Shown piece by piece: positions 40,847-49,922 of a stretch of DNA of 64,000 bases. Below the pieces are notes generated by a model, which did no database searches, had not been told where the DNA came from, and saw only the letters and a program-made list of their open reading frames with translations. A program made the translations under genes and the position numbers. The stretch's first letter is position 1. Each line of letters starts with the position of its first letter. Source of the DNA: Micavibrio_A sp041655955 (lineage in GTDB: Bacteria; Pseudomonadota; Alphaproteobacteria; Micavibrionales; Micavibrionaceae); NCBI GenBank assembly GCA_041655955.1, contig JBBAEN010000001.1, positions 1-64,000 of the forward strand. The letters are read 5' to 3'.

Positions 40847-42124
40847 TCAAGGAGCCGCAACCGCCACGGAATCGTTTCCGGCGGTCGGCATTGCTGTAAC
40901 GGGGGCGGGGCGCATATTATCGTTGTGCGCGATATAGGCGCTTCCGGCCCCGACGGCTTCCCAGCTTGGCTTGGGCGCGGTTTTGCTATAGGCACAGCGC
41001 TGCTCGTACAGATCAAGGCCGCTGGCATGGATCTGGACGCGATTCTTGTTGATGGTGTTTTCAAGCGTATCGCCGTTGAGCAGGCAATATTGGTGCGCCG
41101 TAATTTCGCCCTTATAGCCGATTGGGGCCACCTGGTTGAAAGCATCGGTCAGGCCGATTTTATCGAGGCTGATAGTTTTAAAACCAAGATAATCTTCAAT
41201 ATCCTTTTTCGTGATTTCCGCCTTGCTGAGCTGGTTCACTTTCGCGCTTGGAAGATTGGCGGCCATATAATCACAGAACATATTCATGGCGGAATAGACA
41301 TAGAGTTTGAACGCGTCCTGGTTGTTCAGGATATTCTCCGGGACGTCGCCGATAACCTGTTTAACCTCAAATTCCCATTCAATATATTTCTTGATCGGCG
41401 CGGTCATGTCCGGCGTCATGGAGTGCCAGAAATCCTCGCAAACCTCGAAAACGAACATGACGTCGTCCTTGGGATGTTTGAAAGCCACGCCAAGCTCGTT
41501 GCGGGCGCATTGATAGCCGCAGGAGGCCGTGTGATTATCGTACGGAATCCCCGTGGAGGCCGCCGGATTGTTTTCATCAATACATTGCTGGATGAAAAAA
41601 TCATAGGCTTCGCGCATTGTTTCGCCGGGCAGTTGCTCGCGCTCGCGTTCGTCGCGATCGATGCAGCCGCCAATGACGTTTGAAGCCGCCATGGCGCTCT
41701 TCTCGTTAAAGTCGCCCTGCGTGCGGCTGGGGGAGTGCGGCGTCATTTCATAACGGTAGCGCATGGAATGGTGTTTCGTGTCCAGCGTGGCGACCGGAAA
41801 GCGCGTTCCGTCGGGCAGTGTCCTGACTTCGTCGGACAGGGCGCTGGTGAGAATATTGTTTTCTTCGTAATTCTGGCCGGGAATCATCGCCGCGTTGCGG
41901 GCGTTCTGAATCAATGTGCGGGCCAGCGAAAGATCTTCGACATTTTTTATAAGGAGCTTTTTTTCAGGCTCTTTGGAAGGGGGGAGTTTCTCTTTGAGGT
42001 TAATAAAAATGGGCTCTACGCCCATAAGATTCAAAAACAACAATTCTTCCTGATTCAAAGGGCGATTCGGCCCCTTTGGGTTGTTCTCGTCGATACCGAA
42101 GCCAATAACCTTTTCGAAACTCAT
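40847..42124 (-). CDS. Hypothetical large soluble protein
   Basis: No family recognised. The 425 residues start MSFEKVIGFGIDENNPKGPN and have several cysteines (GGCIDRDERERE, CGYQCARNELG, CEDFWHSM, MFCDYMAANL), aromatic clusters and a disordered Ala/Pro/Val tail. There is no signal peptide or membrane segment. It is the first gene of a minus-strand unit with the PfkB kinase and deaminase. An antisense frame on the plus strand across this region is a shadow. Confidence 0.7.
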   Translation of the reverse strand: MSFEKVIGFGIDENNPKGPNRPLNQEELLFLNLMGVEPIFINLKEKLPPSKEPEKKLLIKNVEDLSLARTLIQNARNAAMIPGQNYEENNILTSALSDEVRTLPDGTRFPVATLDTKHHSMRYRYEMTPHSPSRTQGDFNEKSAMAASNVIGGCIDRDEREREQLPGETMREAYDFFIQQCIDENNPAASTGIPYDNHTASCGYQCARNELGVAFKHPKDDVMFVFEVCEDFWHSMTPDMTAPIKKYIEWEFEVKQVIGDVPENILNNQDAFKLYVYSAMNMFCDYMAANLPSAKVNQLSKAEITKKDIEDYLGFKTISLDKIGLTDAFNQVAPIGYKGEITAHQYCLLNGDTLENTINKNRVQIHASGLDLYEQRCAYSKTAPKPSWEAVGAGSAYIAHNDNMRPAPVTAMPTAGNDSVAVAAP

Positions 42125-42283
42125 AGACTTTAGACCCCTCTAAGTTTTGAGGTTTGTATATCAATATTAGAAGCAAGTCAACTGTCATTATGAAAATAAA
42201 TTTCTACTGGAAGCCGCACAGGCTTTAGAGTACAAGGGTTTTGCACGAAATCAAACAATCTCAAACACTTGTGGATAAAAACC

Positions 42284-43681
42284 ATGACCAATGGAACCCC
42301 TTATGATCTCATCGTTATTGGCGCCGGCCCCGGCGGATATGTGTGCGCGATCCGCGCCGCCCAGCTGGGAATGAGGGTCGCCTGCGTCGAAAAACGCGAA
42401 AAACTGGGTGGAACATGCCTGAATATCGGCTGTATTCCTTCAAAAGCATTGCTCCACGCGACGGGAGAGTATGATTCGGCCAGCCTTCATTTCAAGGATC
42501 TGGGAATCGAGGTTACGGGCCTTAAGGCCGACCTCAAGGGCATGATGAAACATAAGGACAAGGTCGTCGCCGCGAACACGCAGGGAATCGAGTTCCTTTT
42601 CAAGAAAAACAAAATTGACTGGTTGAAAGGCGCGGGGAAAGTCGTAGGCGCGGGGAAAGTATCCGTGGCCGGTACGATCTATGATGCGAAGAATATCGTG
42701 ATCGCCACAGGCTCCGACGTCGTTACGCTTCCCGGCATAGAGATTGATGAAAAACAGATTGTGTCCTCCACGGGCGCCCTGACGCTGGAAAAAGTGCCGG
42801 ACAGCCTTATTGTCATCGGCGCGGGCGTTATCGGGCTGGAGCTTGGCTCCGTCTGGGCGCGGCTTGGCGCGAAAGTGACGGTGATTGAATATCTCGACCG
42901 CATCCTGCCCGGCATGGATTTGGAGACAGCGAAGGAAGCGCAGAAAATTCTCGGCAAACAGGGCCTGACCTTCAAGCTCGGCGCGAAAGTCACGGCGGCG
43001 AAAACCGCATCCAAGGGGGTGGAATTGAGCGTCGAACCCGCCGCTGGCGGCAGCGCCGAAAAGCTTTCCGCGGATATTGTCCTGGTCGCCGTTGGCCGCA
43101 AGCCTTATACGGACGGGCTTGGTTTGGAGGAGGCGGGCGTCGCGCTGGACGAGCGCGGGCGCATCCGGACGGATGGGCATTTCAAAACGAATGTGCCGGG
43201 AATCTATGCTATCGGCGATGTCATTATCGGGCCGATGCTGGCGCACAAGGCCGAAGATGAAGGCGTCGTCCTTGCAGAAATGCTGGCGGGGCAGTCAGGC
43301 CATATCGACTATAACCTTATTCCGGGCGTCGTTTACACCTCCCCCGAAATTGCGTCCGTCGGCAAAACGGAAGAGCAGCTGAGGCAGGAAGGCGCCGCCT
43401 ATAATGTCGGAAAGTTCCCCTTTATGGCGAATGGCCGCGCCCGCGCGATGAACGCAACGGACGGGTTTGTGAAGATCCTCGCCGACGCGCAAACCGACAA
43501 GGTTCTGGGCTGCCACATTGTCGGCCCCGAAGCCGGGACGCTGATTGCCGAAGTCGTCATCGCGATGGAATTCGGCGCTTCGGCGGAAGATATCGCCCGC
43601 ACATGCCATGCCCATCCGACGCTGGAAGAGGTCACGAAAGAGGCCGCCCTTGCGGTCGCCAAACGCCCCATCCATATTTAA
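42284..43681 (+). CDS. lpdA: Dihydrolipoyl dehydrogenase (E3)
   Basis: FAD flavoprotein that reoxidises lipoamide in the 2-oxoglutarate (and possibly pyruvate) dehydrogenase complex. The 465 residues start MTNGTPYDLIVIGAGPGGYV with the FAD fold, the redox disulfide in LGGTCLNIGCIPSKAL, a second fold GAGVIGLELGSVWARLG, AIGDVIIGPMLAHKAEDEG, and the catalytic His/Glu in CHAHPTLEEV. The ATG at 42284 is the family start; the longer frame opens with TTG at 42269. Last gene of the TCA set in this order. Confidence 0.97.
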   Translation: MTNGTPYDLIVIGAGPGGYVCAIRAAQLGMRVACVEKREKLGGTCLNIGCIPSKALLHATGEYDSASLHFKDLGIEVTGLKADLKGMMKHKDKVVAANTQGIEFLFKKNKIDWLKGAGKVVGAGKVSVAGTIYDAKNIVIATGSDVVTLPGIEIDEKQIVSSTGALTLEKVPDSLIVIGAGVIGLELGSVWARLGAKVTVIEYLDRILPGMDLETAKEAQKILGKQGLTFKLGAKVTAAKTASKGVELSVEPAAGGSAEKLSADIVLVAVGRKPYTDGLGLEEAGVALDERGRIRTDGHFKTNVPGIYAIGDVIIGPMLAHKAEDEGVVLAEMLAGQSGHIDYNLIPGVVYTSPEIASVGKTEEQLRQEGAAYNVGKFPFMANGRARAMNATDGFVKILADAQTDKVLGCHIVGPEAGTLIAEVVIAMEFGASAEDIARTCHAHPTLEEVTKEAALAVAKRPIHI

Positions 43682-43799
43682 TCAGGCAAGGGCGATTCTT
43701 CCCTTAGTTTCGCCATATTTCCCCCTTATCTGAACGCCGCATTCCCCGCGCCAAGCGGGGGCTGCATTCTAATAAGCGTTTATAAAAGGGTGATGTAAA

Positions 43800-43955
43800 A
43801 TGAAAAAAACGGAACTTTCCTCGACCATGCAGCTTGCGGTGACGGCTTCTTCGTTGAGCAAGCGTGCAAAGGAAACACGGGACAAGCAGGAGAAAATAGA
43901 AAAGGCGGCCCGCAGGCTGCCGCTCCCTGCCCATCTTGCGGTTAATGTGAAATAA
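43800..43955 (+). CDS. Small basic protein after lpdA
   Basis: A 51-codon frame starting MKKTELSSTMQLAVTASSLS at an ATG with AGGGTG about 8 nt upstream, then KRAKETRDKQEKIEKAARRL and ending in VNVK. It is basic and helical. A clean terminator follows 4 nt after its stop, which supports a real transcript. A longer antisense frame covers it but has no start signal. Function unknown. Confidence 0.5.
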   Translation: MKKTELSSTMQLAVTASSLSKRAKETRDKQEKIEKAARRLPLPAHLAVNVK

Positions 43956-43959
43956 TTGA

Positions 43960-43987
43960 AAAGCCCTGCGCAAGCGGGGCTTTTTTT
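43960..43987 (+). terminator. Terminator after the 51-residue gene
   Basis: A 10-bp stem AAAGCCCTGC/GCGGGGCTTT (one G-T pair) with a GCAA tetraloop followed by further T, immediately after the stop codon. Confidence 0.9.
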
Positions 43988-44038
43988 ATTCTCTTATTTG
44001 GTCTTTTATCCTATCCGGCTTTATCCGGAGGCCGCTTC

Positions 44039-44491
44039 TTATCTGGCCGGCGGGATATTGCGCATAACGACGCAGCCATAGTTATCAATAGCCTCCAGCA
44101 CTTCGGTATGACCGCTTAAATTGAACACGCGCGTATATTTGTCCGGCTTTTGGTAGTTGATTGCGAGCTTCCTGAAATCGCCGCATGTGGACGGGATGCG
44201 GCTGCTCGTATAAACGGCAAAAGTCGGGGCCTCCTCATCGACGCTGATATTGGCAAACTTTTTTACATCAATCGTAAAGTGCGCCGGCTCGTCATTGATA
44301 ACGGAAGCCTTGATAAGCTGGTGGCCGCGCGGCGAGGTGGTTGCAATAGCGCCTGAATGAGCCGCGGACGATGCCCGTATTTTCATTGCCTGGGTGCGCT
44401 GTTCGGGCGTGGCCGCAATTCCGGCATGAGAGATCGCAACCACGCAAAGCATGATGGCCGCGATAGTGATGCATTCTTTAATATTCAACAT
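44039..44491 (-). CDS. Hypothetical exported protein
   Basis: The 150 residues start with a Sec signal peptide, MLNIKECITIAAIMLCVVAI, cleaved probably after SHA. The mature part is small and polar with two cysteines (STCGDFRKL and NYGCVVM), which could form a disulfide in the periplasm. No family recognised. Monocistronic, between the 51-residue gene and xerC. Confidence 0.65.
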   Translation of the reverse strand: MLNIKECITIAAIMLCVVAISHAGIAATPEQRTQAMKIRASSAAHSGAIATTSPRGHQLIKASVINDEPAHFTIDVKKFANISVDEEAPTFAVYTSSRIPSTCGDFRKLAINYQKPDKYTRVFNLSGHTEVLEAIDNYGCVVMRNIPPAR

Positions 44492-44624
44492 TCTCTATCT
44501 CCTTATAAAAATAACGCGCAGCCCGCCATGACCGCCCGCCATGCATGAAAGGATGGGCGGGAGGGCTTGCCGGGCTATTCATGACGTTAATGACTGGAGG
44601 AGGCCAAAAGTTCAAAGACGGGGG

Positions 44625-45560
44625 TCAGCCCTGCTCACGCGGGTGTGCTTTTTTATAGATTTCCAGCATTTCCTTTGCGTTGATATCGGTATAGCGCTGG
44701 GTCGTGGAAAGCGATGCATGGCCGAGAAGTTCTTGAATCTCCCGCAAATTCGCGCCGTTTTGCAAAAGATGGGTGGCGAAGGAATGGCGCAGCGCGTGCG
44801 GCGTCGCATTTTCGGGAAGGCCGAGCGCGCGGCGGACATCCCGCATGGCTTTCTGGGCGACGCCCTGATTGAGCCGCTTGCCGTTTTTCTCCCCGATAAA
44901 AAGCGGCCTGTCCGCACTTTCCGCATAGGGGCAGGCGGTGCGGTAGCGGAGCAGGGCGGCCTCGACCGCCTCCAGAACGGGAACCTGCCGTTCCTTGCGG
45001 CCTTTCCCGATGACGCGCAGGAAGCCGTCGCGGGGCAGGCCGCCGATATTCAGGGACAAGGCTTCGTCAATCCGCAGGCCGCATCCGTAAAGAAGCGTGA
45101 AAAGGGCGCGGTTGCGTAAATCGACCCAGTCGCCGCCACCGCTTTCTTCAAGGAGCCGGAAAGCCTGTGCCTCGTGAAGCGGGCGGGGGAGCTTGCGCGG
45201 CATTTTCGGCGTGCGCACCGTTTTAATGGCGGCGTTATGGGCCATGCCCCGCTTGTCCATCCATGACAGGAAATTCTTGACGCCGGACAATGTCCGCGCC
45301 CGCGAGGCATTGCCGCGCCCGTTCATCGTCTGCCGCGACATCCATGCGCGAAATTCCGAAAGCCCCGCATCCGAAACATCGCCGATGGAAATGGCGCGGG
45401 CCTTATGATGGCTCAGAAAATGTACGAATTGCGCAAGGTCGCCGCTATAGGCGCGAAGCGTGTGGGGGCTGACATTCTTTTCAACCTTCAGCCAGCGGTG
45501 CCATTGAAGCAAGGCATCGGCAAGGTCGGCGGCGCATTGTTCGAGCGTTTCGTCTTTCAT
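44625..45560 (-). CDS. xerC: Tyrosine recombinase XerC
   Basis: Site-specific recombinase that with XerD resolves chromosome dimers at dif. The 311 residues have the SAM-like N-terminal domain (VEKNVSPHTLRAYSGDLAQF) and catalytic residues R in YGCGLRIDEAL, K in GKGRKERQVP, HxxR in THALRHSFATHLL, H in LLGHASLSTTQRYTDI and the nucleophile Tyr in QRYTD. The ATG at 45560 is used; a TTG precedes it. The placement near DUF484 and priA is typical of housekeeping XerC rather than an integrase. Confidence 0.92.
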   Translation of the reverse strand: MKDETLEQCAADLADALLQWHRWLKVEKNVSPHTLRAYSGDLAQFVHFLSHHKARAISIGDVSDAGLSEFRAWMSRQTMNGRGNASRARTLSGVKNFLSWMDKRGMAHNAAIKTVRTPKMPRKLPRPLHEAQAFRLLEESGGGDWVDLRNRALFTLLYGCGLRIDEALSLNIGGLPRDGFLRVIGKGRKERQVPVLEAVEAALLRYRTACPYAESADRPLFIGEKNGKRLNQGVAQKAMRDVRRALGLPENATPHALRHSFATHLLQNGANLREIQELLGHASLSTTQRYTDINAKEMLEIYKKAHPREQG

Positions 45561-45584
45561 CAATGCGCCGCGCCCCTTTTTATT

Positions 45585-46145
45585 CTATGCCGCCTTTGCC
45601 GCGGTCTTGCCGGAAAGCGCGGCGAAGTTGCCGATGAAACCTTGAAGGAATTTCTTCGTATCCTCATTGGCGACATTGCCGTCCGCGTCGATAAGGTCGG
45701 GCTTCATGGTGAAATAAAGCTCCCCGCCCATGACGGTCGCGCCGAGAATCCCAAGGACTTGACGGAGATGCTGCTGCGCCAGCGCCGCGCCGATAGCGCC
45801 CGGCGACGCGCCCGCGATGGCGATAGTCTTGTCCTTCCAGGCGTTGCCGCCGACGGCGGGGCGAGAAGCCCAGTCCAGCGCATTTTTCAAGAGCGGCGGG
45901 ATGGAGCGGTTATATTCCGGCGTCACGATAAGGATATTGTCGTATTTTTTGACTTGTTCGACGAAATCGAGAACGGCTTGCGGCCTGTCGGCTTCGAGAT
46001 CCTGATCATACATGGGCAGGGTGTCGATTGTGATGTAATCTGCGTCAAATGCGCCCTGGCCGAGTTTAACGAGGGCGTCCGCCAGTTTTTTATTGATAGA
46101 ATCCTTGCGGACGCTTCCAACGATAACGGCTATTTTCTGTGTCAT
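45585..46145 (-). CDS. NADPH-dependent FMN reductase
   Basis: Flavodoxin-like quinone/FMN reductase of the SsuE/ArsH-like group. The 186 residues contain the FMN-phosphate loop IVGSVRKDSINKKLA, LPMYDQDLE, the ILIVTPEYNRSIPPLLKNAL motif (the family's PEYN) and a late GAALAQQHLRQVLGILGATV. Normal length. It separates xerC from DUF484, which are usually adjacent. Substrate (quinone, azo dye or flavin) not predictable. Confidence 0.9.
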   Translation of the reverse strand: MTQKIAVIVGSVRKDSINKKLADALVKLGQGAFDADYITIDTLPMYDQDLEADRPQAVLDFVEQVKKYDNILIVTPEYNRSIPPLLKNALDWASRPAVGGNAWKDKTIAIAGASPGAIGAALAQQHLRQVLGILGATVMGGELYFTMKPDLIDADGNVANEDTKKFLQGFIGNFAALSGKTAAKAA

Positions 46146-46234
46146 GATTAAGGCTTTCCGTTTGTTTTTTTGGGTTTAAGAACTGCCCTGCCTGATATAG
46201 GAGGGGCGGAGATGAAATCCAGCCTCTTCCCCGG

Positions 46235-46942
46235 CTAGCGGTTCAGCCAGAGGCGGAAGGCGCGTTCGACGATGCGGGCGAGGAAGCCGATCTGGTCGGT
46301 TGCCTGTCCTTCGCCGAACATATCCGGCTCGCGGCTGCCGAAGGCGAGGATGGCGGGCGGCGTATTCATGGAAATATCGACCCGCAAAAGCGCCTGCGAC
46401 TGCACGAGGGTGAAGGCGCCGCCGTAAATCGCCTCGATGCCGGAAATATTGGACTGGAGCAGGGCGCTCTTGCCCGCCATCCATTTATCGACCGTGCCGG
46501 GCGGGACAAGGCGGATGCCGCTTGCATGGACATGCGGGATATCGTCGCCCGTTGATTCGACGACGAGAACGGAAATATCCGTATCCAGCATCGCCGACAT
46601 ATCCATCGTGATAATCTGGATGAATTCGTCAAAGCTCGCCGCTTCGAGAAGGCGCAGGATGACGTTCTGGATGCGTAGCTGGTTGTTCATGTTGGAGCGC
46701 GCATTGTCGATGATGGTGCGCGTCGTATCCAGAACCTTTTCCTTGTCCTGTTTCAGCCGCTCTATCATGAAGGACTGGAAATCCTTGACCTTGCGATCGC
46801 CCGCATTCTTTGGCGGGATCAGGTAATCCATCGCTTGCGGATGCTGCTGGAGGAATTTGGGGTTGCCCTTCAGGAAGGCGATAACCGCTTCGGCGGAGGG
46901 CTGTTTTTCGTCTTGCGGGGGCTGGGTCATAATCTCGGACAT
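46235..46942 (-). CDS. DUF484 family protein
   Basis: GAF-like domain protein of unknown function, often beside xerC. The 235 residues have the N-terminal AEAVIAFLKGNPKFLQQHPQ and a helical region, then the GAF-like part (ASFDEFIQIITMDMSAMLDT, LLRVDISMNTPPAILAFGSR). Length normal. It may act with XerC in recombination, by genome context only. Confidence 0.88.
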   Translation of the reverse strand: MSEIMTQPPQDEKQPSAEAVIAFLKGNPKFLQQHPQAMDYLIPPKNAGDRKVKDFQSFMIERLKQDKEKVLDTTRTIIDNARSNMNNQLRIQNVILRLLEAASFDEFIQIITMDMSAMLDTDISVLVVESTGDDIPHVHASGIRLVPPGTVDKWMAGKSALLQSNISGIEAIYGGAFTLVQSQALLRVDISMNTPPAILAFGSREPDMFGEGQATDQIGFLARIVERAFRLWLNR

Positions 46943-47093
46943 GAATCGTTACCTCTTTCGCTTGAGTCTATCAGGCCGCGCCGTAACAATGAATCCCTAA
47001 AATGGGCATAAATCCCACAAAGGGCTTTACAATATTACAATAATTGAATTTATATTATGAATATATGTTTGTCTGCGTAGGGGAGAAAATTCT

Positions 47094-47573
47094 ATGTCGG
47101 TGGATATGTCTGATTGGAAGGCGCGTAAAAAGCTGAAATACAGCCTGCTTCGCAGGGCGTTTCAGGAAAATCGCGGGGCGGAAGTAATTTTGCTTATCCA
47201 GTGGCGGCTGGCGCAGGAGCGGCACAAAAGCGCACCGGGCGCGGCCATCGCCAAGGCTTTTATCGAGGAGCAGGGCAGCCAGCCGCGCGCGATCCGCGCC
47301 CTGAACCTTGTCGCCGCCGGCAAGGGCATCGAAGAGCGCTATTACGCGGCGCCGGTAAAGGCAAAGGTCGATATTCTGGCCGCCGTTAAAAACCAGCCTG
47401 AAGAAGAACGGATTCTCCTGCCCGAAAGGCCGGAGCCGCGAAAGCTTTACGGCACGCCCGCAGATTTCGGCATTCGCCCGAAACCCGGAAAAGAACTGTG
47501 GGAGATTAACTGGAGCGACGCCGCCTATGAGGCGAACACCGCCCTGTCCCGCGGCCCATCTTTCCGGCACTGA
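47094..47573 (+). CDS. Hypothetical basic soluble protein
   Basis: The 159 residues start MSVDMSDWKARKKLKYSLLR, with AGGGGAG before the ATG. The first half is helical and basic, the last third proline-rich (LLPERPEPRKLYGTPADFGI). No family recognised. Monocistronic, convergent with the transaldolase. Confidence 0.6.
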   Translation: MSVDMSDWKARKKLKYSLLRRAFQENRGAEVILLIQWRLAQERHKSAPGAAIAKAFIEEQGSQPRAIRALNLVAAGKGIEERYYAAPVKAKVDILAAVKNQPEEERILLPERPEPRKLYGTPADFGIRPKPGKELWEINWSDAAYEANTALSRGPSFRH

Positions 47574-47621
47574 CCGTCCGCATATAATGCATAATGGTTC
47601 GGGGCGCTTGGGGCGGGGCGG

Positions 47622-48278
47622 TTAAAGAATCGATTGCCCCGTTTTCTTCCAGTCATCGACGAAAGAGGCCAGCCCCTTGTCCGTCATCGGGTGGTTATAG
47701 AGCTGTTTGATGACGGAAGGCGGGCAGGTGACGACGTCCGCGCCGATTTTTGCGCTCTCGATGATATGCATCGGGTGGCGGACGGAAGCGACCAGCACTT
47801 CGGTAAAGAATTCGGGGTAATTATTATAGATGGTTACGATATCGTGGATAAGCTGCATCCCGTCCTGCGCGAGATCGTCGAGCCGCCCGACGAAAGGCGA
47901 AATGAATGTCGCGCCTGCCTTGGCGGCGAGAATCGCCTGTGCAGGGGAAAAGCACAGCGTCACATTGACCATGGTTCCCGCGTCTGAAAGATCCTTGCAA
48001 ACGCGCAGGCCCGCCGGCGTCAGGGGAACCTTGACGGCGACATTGTCCGCGATGGCGGCGAGCTTTTCGGCTTCCTTGCTCATCGTTTCATAATCTGTTG
48101 AGGCGACTTCCGCGCTTACGGGGCCGTCGACGATGCCGCAAATTTCTTCGATGAGCGGAATAAATTGCTTGCCGGATTTCGCGATCAGCGACGGGTTCGT
48201 GGTAACCCCGTCCAAAAGGCCCGTTGCGGCAAGTTCCCTGATGTCGTTAAGGTCTGCTGTATCGACGAAAAATTTCAT
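47622..48278 (-). CDS. Transaldolase / fructose-6-phosphate aldolase-like
   Basis: Class I aldolase of the small TalC/FSA type, interconverting sugar phosphates in the non-oxidative pentose phosphate pathway. The 218 residues from ATG 48278 start MKFFVDTADLNDIRELAATG and show DGVTTNPSLIAKSG, the Schiff-base lysine in NVAVKVPLTPAGL, GATFISPFVGRLDDLAQDG and HIIESAKIGADVVTCP. The longer frame to 48416 adds 46 unrelated residues. Alphaproteobacteria often place this gene near priA. Whether it is a transaldolase or an FSA cannot be read from sequence. Confidence 0.93.
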   Translation of the reverse strand: MKFFVDTADLNDIRELAATGLLDGVTTNPSLIAKSGKQFIPLIEEICGIVDGPVSAEVASTDYETMSKEAEKLAAIADNVAVKVPLTPAGLRVCKDLSDAGTMVNVTLCFSPAQAILAAKAGATFISPFVGRLDDLAQDGMQLIHDIVTIYNNYPEFFTEVLVASVRHPMHIIESAKIGADVVTCPPSVIKQLYNHPMTDKGLASFVDDWKKTGQSIL

Positions 48279-48487
48279 GATGCGCTCCGTTTCAATGCGG
48301 TTTCCGGCGGTGAATAGAATGCAGCCATTCATAAAGACATGGCGGCAAAAGGGCAAGGCCCGTCTTGCCGGATGGAGGCGGGCGCCATGGCCGCGTGCGG
48401 CGAGGCGGGCGATCAATCGCTCGACGATTTGCTCTATGCTATCGGCGGCGGCGCCCGGTACGGGCGGGGTTTGGCCGTGAATGGCGC

Positions 48488-49156
48488 TTAGTTCGGGCGG
48501 CGGCCCGGCATACCTGTTTTATGGGGCTTTGGCCGCTCCGCCCGGCCGGAAGGCCCGTCATCGTGCAGCTCCAGATAAACCCGCAGGCGGCCTATAAAGG
48601 CCTTGAGTTGTTCCGCTTCGTCTTGCGCCGGATGGCGGATAGGCGTTTCATAACCGCCGGCGGTTTTAAAGGCGATGATCTTATTGTCGGGGTCATCGAC
48701 GGTTTTCTTCCCGTAAAGGCCGGCGGCCTTTATGACGAGATCGGCATTTTTTTGCAATATTTCAAGATCGGTGTTTGCGACCTCACATAGCTGCGCGGGC
48801 GTGTTATGAACGCCGCCTTTTGTAACGATGATGGATTTATAAAGAGCCGCCACGATATTGGGGATTGTTCCGCAAACGTCCTGAAGCGCGTTTCGTTCGC
48901 CCTTATCCGCAAGCGGTGCGTAATCTTCGGCGGTTTTATTAAGAATCGCGCCGATTCTCTCCCATGAAGCAATACAGGTGAGCGCATCGAGCGCATGGCT
49001 GTTCCGGGGCCGCACAATGCGGACGATTTTATCAAGATCCTCAAGGGATATGGCTTTGAAGATTGCGGCGTCCGCCTCTTCCTTGCCGGCCGCAGGCATG
49101 TTGCGGGAGGCAAAAAACCCAAAGGCTTTTGTAAGCGTGTCTGCAAAGTAACCCAT
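48488..49156 (-). CDS. Hypothetical helical protein A near priA
   Basis: No family recognised. The 222 residues start MGYFADTLTKAFGFFASRNM, are mostly helical with a leucine/isoleucine pattern (LDKIVRIVRPRNSHALDALT), and end in a basic proline-rich tail. No membrane segment. It lies 24 nt after the next hypothetical gene on the same strand, so the two are probably one transcript. Confidence 0.6.
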   Translation of the reverse strand: MGYFADTLTKAFGFFASRNMPAAGKEEADAAIFKAISLEDLDKIVRIVRPRNSHALDALTCIASWERIGAILNKTAEDYAPLADKGERNALQDVCGTIPNIVAALYKSIIVTKGGVHNTPAQLCEVANTDLEILQKNADLVIKAAGLYGKKTVDDPDNKIIAFKTAGGYETPIRHPAQDEAEQLKAFIGRLRVYLELHDDGPSGRAERPKPHKTGMPGRRPN

Positions 49157-49180
49157 AATAATCTTCTTCCCGATTCCCTG

Positions 49181-49831
49181 TTACGGATTGGCCGGAGCGG
49201 GTGATGACGGACGCGCGGCGACATCTGTTTGTGATACCCTGATCATATATTCATCTTCATAGAAAAAAGGCTTTTTGCGCTCCGGCAGGATGCCGGCGAT
49301 AAAATTGTCGATTTTCACATTTACAGGAAGAAGGGGATTTCGGGCCTGCGCGCCATAAGCGCCAATCCGGTTTTCTTCCGCGACGGAGCGGATGCCCTGC
49401 GAAAGCTTGGCAAGGGCGACATAGGCCATGCGGGAGGCCGGATCGTTCAGCTCGTCGTTCAGGCGCAAAACGGTTATATCCAGCTGATGCTTGGAGGCGA
49501 CAAGCCTTTCAAGCACGTCTTTGGGAACAGGGACGGGGCCGGGGGCTGGCGGCTTATGGGCTGTCTTGCTGAAATCCTGAATCCGGTCAGTCAGTTCGTC
49601 CATGGCCGAGCAAAAAGCCCCGGTATCAACCGGAGAAAAAGCATCGGTAACGCTTGTCAGGATTCGCAGCTCTTTCGCATAAGCCGTATAGAGATTCGCG
49701 CGGGCGGGAATGTTTTCAAGGCGGCGTCCGGCGAGCATCAGGGCGATCTGGTCTTGCGTTACCGGCAGTTCGGGCGGAAAGAGGGTTTCCTGCCATAACG
49801 ACACGGCTTTTTCAAAGAGGCTTCCTATCAT
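49181..49831 (-). CDS. Hypothetical helical protein B near priA
   Basis: No family recognised. The 216 residues start MIGSLFEKAVSLWQETLFPP; helical and soluble, with a Pro-rich stretch KPPAPGPVPVPKDVLERLV in the middle. It is similar in size and layout to its neighbour 48488 but I see no clear sequence similarity. Divergent from priA, with 91 nt between. Confidence 0.6.
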   Translation of the reverse strand: MIGSLFEKAVSLWQETLFPPELPVTQDQIALMLAGRRLENIPARANLYTAYAKELRILTSVTDAFSPVDTGAFCSAMDELTDRIQDFSKTAHKPPAPGPVPVPKDVLERLVASKHQLDITVLRLNDELNDPASRMAYVALAKLSQGIRSVAEENRIGAYGAQARNPLLPVNVKIDNFIAGILPERKKPFFYEDEYMIRVSQTDVAARPSSPAPANP

Positions 49832-49922
49832 AATATGAATTCCTTATAGTCTGGTCAGATTGCGGATAGCGGCTATGCTGCCTGTTTCCAAAGCGCGGCA
49901 ACAATAACCAGATATATTTTTT

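Noticed and set aside
43744..43760. CCCCGC/GCGGGG hairpin after lpdA as an lpdA terminator
   Set aside because: No T run follows on the plus strand; it may be a processing hairpin, but not a supported intrinsic terminator.
47622..48416. Longer start for the transaldolase
   Set aside because: The 46 extra residues are Arg/His-rich and unlike the family, which begins MKFFVDTA.
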